From NCBI GenBank assembly GCA_009602725.1, contig WELB01000002.1:748667-759181 (forward strand): DNA of 10,515 nucleotides, read 5' to 3'. The stretch is from Spirogloea muscicola. Taxonomy: Eukaryota > Streptophyta > Zygnematophyceae > Spirogloeales > Spirogloeaceae. Numbering within the stretch: position 1 is the first letter of the stretch; each line of letters starts with the position of its first letter. Positions 1-7,669 of this stretch are shown piece after piece. The position numbers were made by a program, and so were the translations under genes. Under the pieces are notes generated by a model. The model had not been told where the DNA came from. It ran no database searches and worked only from the letters and a program-made list of their open reading frames with translations.

Positions 1-1607
1 GGCGGTGAGGAGAAGCCCGCCCCGCCGCGGGCCAGCGGCGGAGACGTTGGCGGTGGCGACGGCGGTAATGCGGCGGCGGCGGCGGCGGCGGCGGCGGCCA
101 TCGGCGACCTCGACATCGAAGTCGACGTCGGTGAGGCTCCCGTAGCTGGGTTTGCGACAGCCACCCACGTTGTCGCCGCCTGGCCCAGTGCTGAGACTCC
201 GGCGCCGGCGGCGGTCCGCAGGCCGGCTGCTGGAGGAGGAGGAGTCGCAGGCGCTGCTGGCGGACCTGGCGGCGGCGGCGGAGCGCGTGGCCAGCGCCCG
301 CCGGGCGCTGGACGAGATGCAGCGCAAGGAGCGCGCCCTCATGGAGGCCAAGCTCCGCCTCGAGAGCATGGCCGCCATCGAGGCCGACCAGGACGCTGCC
401 GACGCGCTGGTACGGCACCTGCACCTCATAGCCACGCTCTGGGCTGTTGCCGCATCACCACGCATTGAGTCTTGCTTTGATAGCAACGATAGTTGACGCT
501 GTGTGCTGGCTCACTAGTCATCATGCAGTCGCTCTTGTGCTGGAGCTTGCAATGGCTGCCGTGATGGCAAGCTGATGAGGCAGCCACTGCAAGCCCACCA
601 GGTGGACGAGGTCCAGCGGGACGTCGAGGTAGCGGCGGAGGAGCTCCGGCAGGCGGCGCTGGCGCTCATCAATGCGCGCGCCGGGCGGAGCTTCGAGGCT
701 GAGACGCCGGGATGGGTCGAGTTCCCCGACCTCGTCGTCGACAAGCGCGCCGAGCGCCTCGAGTCCGCCAAAGCGGCGGCGCTGGCCGCCGCTGCCGGCG
801 GCGCTATCTCCCTTCCCTTCACGTCGGCCGTCGCCGGCGCCGACCTCTTCTCGCCAGCCTACCTCCTCAGCGAGGCTGCCGTCGTGATCACCTGCCTCCT
901 CTTCGGCGTCACATACCGCTACGTCCTCCGGCGGGACCTGCGCAACACCCAGCTCAAGGCTGGCGCTGTCGGCGCGTTTGCCATGACCCGCGGTTAGCAG
1001 CCACTGACAAGCCCTTCTGGTCACAACTAGGGGCTATCTCCATGCTTCTCCATGGACCATACAAGCCCACTGAGGCTTCTTCTGAAATGTTGACATGCTG
1101 CAGCCCACTTCTGTCCAACGGGCCTTAGCAAGCCTTCTTATGGGCAGCCACAGTTATCGATGTTAATAGTGGGGCATAGGCAGCTCTTTTGAATAAAGAG
1201 GTTGCTCACTAGAATTGCTTAGGGACTCCATATGTGATTCTATGCAGGACTGACAGTCTTGGGATCAGTCAGGGTTCAGATCAAGGTCTGATGTTGAGGA
1301 CCCTCAGGAGTAGGTTAGTCATCTGAATAGCTCTACTTCTGCAAGGGGAAGGCGTTCTGCAGGTCTCTTGCTTTGTGCTGCCTCGCGCTTCTCACTGACA
1401 AATCTAGTTAATGTGTTGAGCATAGGCCTGGCCCAAGTGGACACAACCCAGCTCCTGGTCGGGTACCCGTCCGCCGGCGCGGAGCTTGTATATGCGGCCG
1501 CACTCAACGCGGGCGAGAGCCTCATCATCCTGGCCTTTGCCGCCACAGCAGTTGAGTATGCAATGCAGCAGCGCCTGGTCAAGCCCTTCCCAGCTACCAG
1601 GGACTAA
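1..1607 (+). CDS. Plant/algal plastid-type membrane protein, 3' four exons (5' end outside window)
   Basis: Four exons join in phase: <1-130, 189-409, 602-992 and 1426-1607 (stop TAA 1605-1607), giving 307 codons plus stop. Introns are 131-188 (GTGAGG), 410-601 (GTACGG) and 993-1425 (GTTAGC), all ending in AG. The product has a Gly/Ala-rich start with ten Ala in a row (bases 70-99), an acidic linker, then a long helix in exon 2 with heptad character (LLEEEESQALLADLAAAAER). Exon 3 carries the conserved-looking ERLESAKAAALAAAAGG and the strongly hydrophobic VVITCLLFGVTYRYVLRRDL, followed by NTQLKAGAVGAFAMTRG. Exon 4 adds a third hydrophobic helix (ESLIILAFAATAVEYAM) and ends KPFPATRD. From memory this resembles an uncharacterised plant chloroplast membrane family with the pattern GVTYRY..RRDL..QLK.G..AAFG. 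Plastid location is therefore inferred, and the transit peptide would lie upstream of the window. The exon 3 acceptor could instead be at 582-583. The exon 4 acceptor at 1424-1425 was chosen because it gives the uninterrupted TRGLAQVDTTQ; 1361-1362 and 1406-1407 also keep the frame. Confidence 0.72.
70..99 (+). repeat. (GCG)n trinucleotide run coding for ten alanines
   Basis: Nine GCG codons and a final GCC lie in the open frame of the first visible exon and read as ten consecutive alanines. The run sits in a low-complexity Gly/Ala linker ahead of the coiled coil. Length polymorphism is likely. Confidence 0.85.
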
Positions 1608-2081
1608 ACAATGTGCAATCAGTTTGTGGACTACTGATGTTACATCCTGAGGTGGTGAATGGGAGCTAAGTGGCGCTGCCTGCCTACTGCAGCAGCTCTA
1701 ATGGCATGCAACCGCTCGATTAGCAGCGGTTCACTCATTGAAGGCAATCAGAATGATCACATTAGAGTCTGAGGTTGCCATAGGTTGCCATTTTTGCCGC
1801 TGTTGTGGGACTGGCGCCTTGAAGAACTGCTTGACAGCAAGCAAGTGTGCACTAGGTGTCGAGCAGTCCCTTCAAAAGCTTTTGCTGCTCATCGCCTTAC
1901 AAATGAGGCGCCTTCATGTTGAATTGCCATTTGTGACAAGGATTTCGTGGCCTGAAAGCAAACGTGAAAGTTTCCTGGTAGCAAATATCTGAACACATTT
2001 TTCAACGAATGATAGCATGATTGAGAATCTATGCATGAGATGGCATTGCCTCAGAGCCGCAGTGGCAATCACCTTCAGGTT
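1608..2081. other. Gap between convergent genes (3' untranslated regions)
   Basis: This stretch separates the stop of the plus-strand membrane-protein gene from the stop of the minus-strand WD40 gene. I see no credible coding exon. A plus-strand ORF at 1738-1992 has no splice or family support and has the cysteine-rich composition of chance reading. No plus-strand TGTAA occurs here; the nearest I see is at about 2536, inside the opposite gene. The 3' end of the upstream gene is therefore undefined. Two minus-strand TGTAA motifs are present, at 1901-1897 and 1644-1640. Confidence 0.6.
1897..1901 (-). terminator. Candidate TGTAA polyadenylation signal of the WD40 gene
   Basis: The minus strand reads TGTAA here, about 180 bases past the TGA at 2084-2082. 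TGTAA is the characteristic polyadenylation signal of chlorophyte nuclear genes. A second copy at 1644-1640 could act as a distal signal. A five-base motif is weak evidence by itself; its value is its position in the expected window. Confidence 0.45.
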
Positions 2082-5000
2082 TCAGAGCATCTCTACCTTT
2101 AGCAGGACACCGTCAGTGCAGCTCTCAAGCAACCACTTCGGCATTGTTTCACCAAATGATTGAGTGGTGCACAGAGGCTCCTCATCCCTCAGCATGTAGT
2201 GATCGTTGCTCCTGTCCAAGAAGCAGCAGTTTACCTGACTGCAAAGCAACCACGTGATTTGTCAGCTCTCAAAAGACTTGTCATTTGTCAGCTCTCAAAA
2301 GACTTGTCATAACATCAACTTTTCATGACACGGATCGGTGGGCAGATACTGTGGTGTCGGGTATGCATCCCAGCCCAAAGCAGAGATGCTACAACTGTGT
2401 GTCAAGTGCCCTATGGCTTTGACGCGCAAGCAGCAAAATTATTTCATTGCAGAGGTGTGGGGCTCTTCGTTACAGGCATCGTGACAATCACCTGAGTGCC
2501 AGCCACAAGGTGACTGCCAGTGGGGTGGGACGCAATGTGTAAGACTGAGTCAGAGACAGGTACATGTCCAGCCTTGTCTGCTTGCTGGCTGACAAGGTTG
2601 CTGCACACAGCAATAGCAGGCCCTTCAGAAGCACACAATGCTCAACCAGAACGACAATGACATCTGCGCCAGGAATGTTAAGATGAGGACTGGGACCTGG
2701 CAAGGCCAGACTAACAGCTGGCGAAAACCAACTCACTCATGATTATGTACATCATGTATAACAGCATGTCGGGACTTTGGCGTATTTAAGAAGTCCAGCA
2801 TGTGCAGGTTGTAGCCTGCTGCTGGCACGCAGTATACCTACACCACCAGGCAGGTCATGCAGATACTTTGATTTGGAAGCTACAGTGTCTTGTCTACGCA
2901 TTAGCAGGCCTTTGCAACAGCTGCGAGTAATCTGTGCTGTGTACATCGGCTGGCTGTTCAGTGGTATTCCCTACAACTGGATTGATAATGTAGCTCAACA
3001 AGTCTATGAGCTTGCAAGAGCACCTCGTAAATGATAAGCAAGATACATGTGAGAGATCACACGCACCGATTGGAGGCCTAGCCAGGACCCGCTTCTCGTC
3101 ATCTGAGTCATACTGTGTCACAGTCAAGCAACATGCCTGGTCATTGACCAGGTACATGCTTCCTGAGTCCCAAAATAAAGTCCAAGACAAGGTCTTGAAA
3201 CCCCATGCCTAAGTGGTGTGGACCATTGCCTGGAGTGCGCGTCTCAATCTAACTCACCACTGCTCTGTTGTCTCCAAGGTGGCAGGCGGGCAATGGATGT
3301 GTGACACACAATGGGCCCTGAGATTCAAAGCGCCTGACCACCCATTCATGAGATGAAAGGCCAGCTGGTAGTCATTGGCAGGGTTCATGCGGATTGTTTG
3401 TAAGCCACTAGTCACGCTCCCTGCCTGCACCTGCAGCTTCAAAGCAAGGGCAAGAGCACAATACTGACTATATGGTGGCAAGTGCGTGGCCAATGTCCAC
3501 CTTCTCTCACTGTGACACATAGCAACAATGGACAAGCAGTGCTTGCAGCTTGCTGCAGGGTGTCTTGCCTCTGACAGTCATCTGACAGGACAGTGACACG
3601 ATTGCGCCACTAGAAGGAGTGAACATACCTGCAAGTCTGGTACTTTTTCTATCAAGGCAGATATATGATACTTGTGGACAGGAGCATGCTCATCCTGCAA
3701 TTACAGTAAGGCAGAATGAGCACGATTGCTGATCTACAGCGAAGCAAACGCAGCACCTCAAGTAGGCAACTGTACTGACTAATTATCAGAGCATACATCA
3801 ACCAAGGTTTGTACATTTTTGCCACTGCTGAAAGCAGACGATTGCTTTCCTCCTCGCCAATCCCAAACAAAGATGGCTCCGCTTGCTGTCCCAGCACATA
3901 TTATCTGCAAGCAGAATAGTCTAGCTCCCTCCTTACAAGGTGCAGCAGGGTTGTATCCTGACTCCCGAACAGAGACTACAAGTCGCAGGTGACCTTTCAT
4001 CTGAGCCAAGAAGATGCTGGAGCCAAACACAATCCTCATAGATAAAGAGTGGTAGCAGAAGGACCTGCTCGTCCTGTGCAAGCTGCATGGTTGCAAGGGA
4101 ATGTTGTCCTCGTTGAGGAGTCACCATTGTTGTACACGGCATAGTCTTACTCATTCGCCTATCCCAAGCATATACTCGGCCATTGCGTCCGCAGGCCAAA
4201 ACCCTACCATGGAACGTTTTGTAGCAAGTCCCAGGTACAACATGTGCAGAGCATGAGCACTCTGGTTGAGAGGCATTAGGGTGGATAGCATCAGTGCCCG
4301 CTACAACACTTGCAACATGTTGTCCCCCTGATATGGATGTGTGCACGACAAGCCTCAAACACGAGGTCATGCTAACCTGCACTTACTGGAGGGAACCCAG
4401 CAATGCTCAGAGAAACCCACAGTGCTTGTCTCTGAATGACAAGACTCCCTCGGAGGTGCACTAAGTTTCTGCAAAGACAGTACAGGTATGATGTTTATCC
4501 TTGCTAATAGGCTTTGCAGTTTTCATTTGAAAGGCTGGTACTTGAGAGTGTGCAAGGAGCATGCTTAAGCCTAGCCACGTCTTTGGGGACCTTATCAAGT
4601 AGCTGATTCCCTGAGCTTGCACTCTTGACAGGCAAATCTGGATCTTAAGAGTTCAAGTCATGCAAGAGATGTGTGGGGGGAAAAGGAAAGTGGAGGCTCT
4701 GCTTGTATGCACACTGCTACCAGAAGGGCACCACATTCCTCACCTCCCAGCTGCTACCTTCAATAGCCACATTCAAAATGTCAAGGGATGCGCTTCTTCT
4801 GGAGACAATACCCACCTGCACCAATTTGCCTCAGCACTCAACTTCTGTCAGCTTCAGTTTTGCCGGCTGGAAAGGACCTTGACAAATCAGACAGTAATTA
4901 TTTTATGCATTTGCTGCTTAACGCACAACATTTCCTAGTCGATCTCCGAGTGACGAGTATCTTACAACTTGTACAGAACATGAGCATCTGAGAAGCACTA

Positions 5001-6725
5001 AAAAGCAATCACAAATCCAAAAAGAAGCAATCAATTTATTTACCTCATCTTGATAACTGATATTCCAGCGCACACTGGAAGGAATTGCAGGAAGACAGAC
5101 TTCAAGTAGAGACTTTGCAATTCCATGTTTGCTTGCTGCAAGTACAATGGAAACACTAAAATGGAGATCGAATCTTCAAGCTTTACTTACTGATCACTGT
5201 GCATACTAGGAACAGCTTCCTGCAGCATGATCCTTGCGCACTGTCGCGTAATGGCAAAAGGTCCTCAACTTGGCTTGCGCAGACCCTTACCCGAGTGCAA
5301 GAGCAGCGAGTCAAATGCGTGAATGTTAAGAGTGCGACTGTGATGGGCTGAAGCAAAATACACGCCCTGACCACGTTTGAACAAGTCATCAGCCCAAATC
5401 GGACCTCATAAGCAGCTTAGAAGGAGATCGTAAAATCCACCAAAGCTATTTTCATCAGTTGCAAGAATTGTTTGCAAGAGAAAGTTTGCTTGTGGCATCA
5501 GGTACATTCAGTTCATCTCTGTCAATTCGACTACTGAAGTGGACCAGTAGATTGTCATGTGCTGAGAGAAGCCTGACTTCTGCATGTCAATGCCTATGCG
5601 TACTCACCTCCTGATCAAAGTCAAGAGACGTACTTTGCCTGCCAAGATTGAATGTAGGTGTTAAATTTGCTGCAGTAGTGATCTTCTCCAGTGATAGGAT
5701 TCATAAGCGATATGCTATGGGACTGCCAACCATGTTGCATATTGCACAACGGGGCAAGGAGGCTGTACTAGATGGCTGCATGAAGATTTGAAGACGTTCG
5801 TGGACTCCGAAAGGGCAGCGTGGCTTATATATTCTTTTGACACTCACTTTCCCACCTTGTGAGTGGGGTGTACACTGCTTGTTCTCGCCTTTGCTCCTGA
5901 CTCCAAGCTGCCACCTGACAATTAGGGGGTAATTTTGAAAGAAGCTGACCCTCAGTGGCAAACCTTCGATGTCTGCTGAAGATGTTGGTCTGCATGTCTG
6001 ACCTCAATCGGCCTTATGTGCTTGGCATCTTACATTCAAGGTTACCTTTTCACTTGACAATACCTGTCCAGCCTTGATGTAAGCAAAGCAAGGCCAGATG
6101 TGACTTAACGCTCTTAAGGACAATATCTTGGTTGGGGCTGTATCCAAAAACTCTCGTGTTGCAGGTTTTAGCCAGGCCTTGGCCCAGAAATTAGCCTGCT
6201 CGTGCAAGAGCACCATTGACACTATTAAAAAACGCTATAGACACTGCAAAGGTCTTTCGAGCTGACATCACAGGCACACCTCACAGAAGGAGGCGAGGAG
6301 GCTGCCGAGCAGCGCGTGCTCCTGCGCTGCACTCAGCTTGCCCTTCCGCCGGTAAGCTTCCAGGCTCCAGAGGAGGCTGCAGCCAGTCTTGCCGATTGCT
6401 ACGTCAGAGCCATGGTGAACTTCGCTACAAGCGGCGGAGAAGACGAGGCAGCAAAGGGAGCGCCAGAGCCGACCAGGCAGCCACATCAAGGAGCGATGCC
6501 TCAACGCGGTTCCGGCTGCCGGCGCCGAGCTCTGACGTGCAGGAGCTGTGAACAGACGCGGCGACGGCCGCAGAATAGCGGCGGGAGCTGGCGAAGAGCT
6601 AGCAGGTATTCGCACATGGCCGGCCACCTTTTCGACGAGCGGCTCCGCGGCGCCGTCGGCGGGCGTGGTGGGGGCTCCTCCTCCACCTCCGTCGGCGATC
6701 GTTTCCTCGTGACGAACTTATCCAT
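2082..6725 (-). CDS. Unrecognised WD40-repeat protein, about 21 exons
   Basis: Exons read by eye, 5' to 3': 6725-6616 (or end 6628), 6545-6429, 6376-6280, 6195-6064, 5997-5848, 5685-5608, an unresolved part, 5347-5291, 5240-5191, 5131-5044, 4815-4744, 4623-4591, 4468-4387, 4327-4065, 3904-3803, 3694-3629, 3424-3258, 3158-3067, 2909-2838, 2544-2492, 2234-2082. Outside the unresolved stretch each join keeps phase, giving about 680 residues. The start ATG (6725-6723, context GCGATGG) opens MDKFVTRKRSPTEVEEEPPP. A helical, Leu-rich region follows (EASLLDVAAWSALALPLLPR; then LSAAQEHALLGSLLASFCE). WD40 character is clear at GRVLACGRNGRVYAWDRR (exon 4327-4065) and IICAGTASGAIFVWDWRGG (exon 3904-3803). 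It is weaker at QTIRMNPANDYQLAFHLMNG and VLHIASHPTGSHLVAGTQ. The last exon codes VNCCFLDRSNDHYMLRDEEP and ends LLKVEML before TGA. WD40 propellers are usually protein-interaction scaffolds. I cannot name the family. The E2F-like promoter site suggests, but does not prove, S-phase expression. Least certain are 5607-5348, 4743-4469 and the exact acceptors at 5131, 3158 and 2909. Confidence 0.68.
2257..2308. repeat. Perfect 26-bp tandem duplication in the last intron of the WD40 gene
   Basis: Bases 2257-2282 and 2283-2308 are identical 26-base units beginning ATTTGTCAGC and ending GACTTGTC. They lie about 20 bases upstream (on the minus strand, downstream of the branch region is 2236-2235) within intron 2491-2235, not in coding sequence. 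Perfect identity suggests a recent duplication. Confidence 0.9.
3803..4327 (-). other. Two best-defined WD40 blades (two exons and the intron between)
   Basis: This segment of the larger gene holds the clearest domain evidence. Exon 4327-4065 (88 codons with the shared codon) ends in GQHSLATMQLAQDEQ after a blade closing on YAWDRR. Exon 3904-3803 (34 codons, phase 0 at both ends) reads a second blade closing on VWDWRGG. The donor at 4064 is CAG|GTCCTT and the acceptor at 3905 is TTGCAG. The join makes the standard WD40 order: a strand ending in a WD dipeptide, a linker, then the next Ala-Gly-rich strand. An overlapping reading of 4096-3933 in another frame is intronic. Confidence 0.75.
5348..5607 (-). 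other. Unresolved stretch of the WD40 gene (missing or ambiguous exon)
   Basis: The donor at 5607-5606 (GAG|GTGAGT, phase 0) is excellent, but no phase-0 acceptor leads into the most protein-like reading that follows. That reading is RLLSAHDNLLVHFSSRID and continues with DRDELNVPDATSKLSLANN. It would need phase 1 or 2, for example from the weaker donor GTACGC a few bases on. A good acceptor (CTTCTCTCAG) followed by HMTIYWSTS keeps phase 0 but runs into TGA soon after. One exon here is therefore wrong or missing in my model. Confidence 0.4.
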
Positions 6726-6733
6726 CGCCAACA

Positions 6734-6778
<45 letters not shown>
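6734..6778. repeat. (GCC)15 / (GGC)15 trinucleotide run, 5' leader of the WD40 gene
   Basis: Fifteen uninterrupted GCC units on the plus strand read as GGC repeats on the minus strand. They end eight bases before the WD40 gene ATG at 6725. The minus frame is open through the run as polyarginine, but it has no ATG upstream before the first in-frame stop, so the run is taken as 5' untranslated leader. A G-rich RNA leader of this kind can form stable structure and is expected to vary in length. Confidence 0.88.
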
Positions 6779-6779
<1 letters not shown>

Positions 6780-6837
6780 GTTGAGGCGAGCGACGCGGGG
6801 GGCCTGCTGAGACGAGGCCTGGGAGTTCGTGTCGCGC

Positions 6838-6855
6838 TTTCCCGCCTTTCCCACC
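6838..6855 (-). promoter_or_regulatory. E2F/DP-like site with adjacent half-copy, promoter of the WD40 gene
   Basis: On the plus strand 6838-6846 reads TTTCCCGCC, matching the E2F/DP core (TTTSSCGC, canonical TTTCCCGC). It is followed directly by TTTCCCACC at 6847-6855. The minus strand therefore reads GGTGGGAAAGGCGGGAAAGC about 115 bases upstream of the ATG. E2F sites at this distance are typical of S-phase genes in plants and green algae. Binding is inferred from the motif only. The region is GC-rich, so chance occurrence is possible. Confidence 0.45.
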
Positions 6856-6917
6856 CCGCCGGGCGCCGGGTGGGCGTCACTTTAGGTTCAATATCAGCGA
6901 CAATGCGGCTGCTGATG

Positions 6918-6922
6918 TTACA
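6918..6922 (-). terminator. Candidate TGTAA polyadenylation signal downstream of ORF 7669-7022
   Basis: The minus strand reads TGTAA 100 bases past the TAA that closes the 215-codon ORF and about 190 bases upstream of the WD40 gene ATG. It could end a transcript of that ORF, or a long alternative 3' end of the Derlin transcript, before the WD40 promoter begins. Confidence 0.35.
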
Positions 6923-7021
6923 AGAGCGGCTTTGTATCGGTGATGTGCGTGCCGACGGACTTGACCCTTCATCATGTATGTGCTCACTCGGGGATATTAA
7001 GTGTCCCCCTTAGCCAGCTCA

Positions 7022-7669
7022 TTACCCAGTTGACAGGACATCTGCAAGGCTAGAATTGGCCTCCCATTCAATTTCATGCGCACCGCGCGCGCCTTCTCTC
7101 TCTTCATCACTAATACTCATCTCATCCCATTCCATCTTTCTTGGCTGTGCACCTGCGCGCTGTGCGCGATCACAGCGGCAGCTCTTCTTCTGAAAGATAA
7201 GATTTCGTGTATCTGAAACAAACTTTCTCTTTCTTCTGAAAGAGAAAGCGGCTGCTGATATGAAAGAATCGGCTGTGAAATGCCAGCCAGATGCATACAG
7301 GTGTTCATGACGGAGCCAAAGGCTAGGCAGACAGGGCGCCCTCAATACCCCCGTGTCAGCAGTAGGACGGCAGATGAGCTGAGGGGAGGAAGAGCAACCC
7401 CGCTGCGCAAGCCAGAGGCTGCTGCAAGGGCGCGACCAGCCCGGCGATGCAAAGCAATCGCCTGGGACCGCTGTAGGCACATAGAAAGACGCACGCGCAT
7501 GCAGTAAGGGGCAACGGCTGTAATTGTCCAGCCCAGGAAAGAAGGACACCAACTTTTGAAGGGGCCTTCTGGAGTTCAACTTATGTGGGGTTTTGCCACA
7601 ACTACTCCGACGCAAGACTCCCACTGTCCAAGAACACCTTTCAGGCTGCGGTGGTGTTGAAGTCATCAT
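7022..7669 (-). CDS. Doubtful intronless ORF, 215 codons, acidic C-terminus
   Basis: ATG ATG at 7669-7664 opens 215 codons closed by TAA at 7024-7022. I recognise no domain. The N-terminal two thirds is Cys/Trp/Pro/Arg-rich and looks like chance reading. The last 40 residues look more like protein: MEWDEMSISDEEREGARG, then HEIEWEANSSLADVLSTG, with two related E-W-D/E clusters. No signal peptide or membrane segment is evident. A second minus frame (7308-7117) is also open and includes RRRAAAVIAHSAQVHSQER, preceded by a good acceptor-like CTTTCAG. A spliced gene using either frame is therefore possible. For it: length, and the TGTAA at 6922-6918. Against it: it lies directly after the Derlin 3' region with no visible promoter, and it has no family match. 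Confidence 0.27.
   Translation of the reverse strand: MMTSTPPQPERCSWTVGVLRRSSCGKTPHKLNSRRPLQKLVSFFPGLDNYSRCPLLHARASFYVPTAVPGDCFASPGWSRPCSSLWLAQRGCSSSPQLICRPTADTGVLRAPCLPSLWLRHEHLYASGWHFTADSFISAAAFSFRRKRKFVSDTRNLIFQKKSCRCDRAQRAGAQPRKMEWDEMSISDEEREGARGAHEIEWEANSSLADVLSTG
7223..7248. repeat. Perfect 11-bp inverted repeat with 4-base loop, pyrimidine/purine arms
   Basis: CTTTCTCTTTC (7223-7233), loop TTCT, then GAAAGAGAAAG (7238-7248) pair perfectly. One arm is all pyrimidine and the other all purine. A 13-base piece, TTCTTCTGAAAGA, also occurs directly upstream at 7185-7197, so part of the hairpin is duplicated. There is no T-run after it on either strand to suggest a terminator, and the role is unknown. 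Confidence 0.85.

Noticed and set aside
575-997. Stand-alone 140-aa ORF
   Set aside because: It is the third visible exon read through its donor. The preceding and following exons join it in phase, so the ATG at 575 is probably intronic.
712-1128. Arg/Pro-rich ORF on the plus strand
   Set aside because: It is an out-of-frame shadow of a GC-rich exon; its composition is typical of reading CGC/CCG codons in the wrong frame.
1738-1992. 84-aa plus-strand ORF in the convergent gap
   Set aside because: No splice signals, family motif or plausible promoter; it sits where two 3' untranslated regions should lie.
2777-3034. 85-aa plus-strand ORF
   Set aside because: It lies antisense to a short exon and introns of the WD40 gene, whose minus-strand joins keep phase there.
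3933-4096. Alternative minus-strand reading continuing the WD40 exon past 4065
   Set aside because: CAG|GTCCTT at 4065-4064 and TTGCAG at 3905 remove it, and the join restores a normal WD40 blade order.
6064-6195. Alternative frame of this exon giving a peptide with TRVFGYSPNQDIVLKSV
   Set aside because: It looks protein-like, but phase 0 from the exon before and phase 0 into 5997-5848 both support the other frame (WAKAWLKPATREFLDTAPTK).
6316-6810. Plus-strand ORF with a long Arg run
   Set aside because: Shadow of the minus-strand first exons and the GCC repeat; no motif and no splice support.
6501-6854. N-terminal extension of the WD40 protein through polyarginine
   Set aside because: The frame is open, but there is no ATG upstream of 6725 in it; initiation at ATG 6725 has a good context.
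7280-7507. 75-aa plus-strand ORF
   Set aside because: Arg/Ala-rich reading antisense to the already doubtful minus ORF; no supporting signal.
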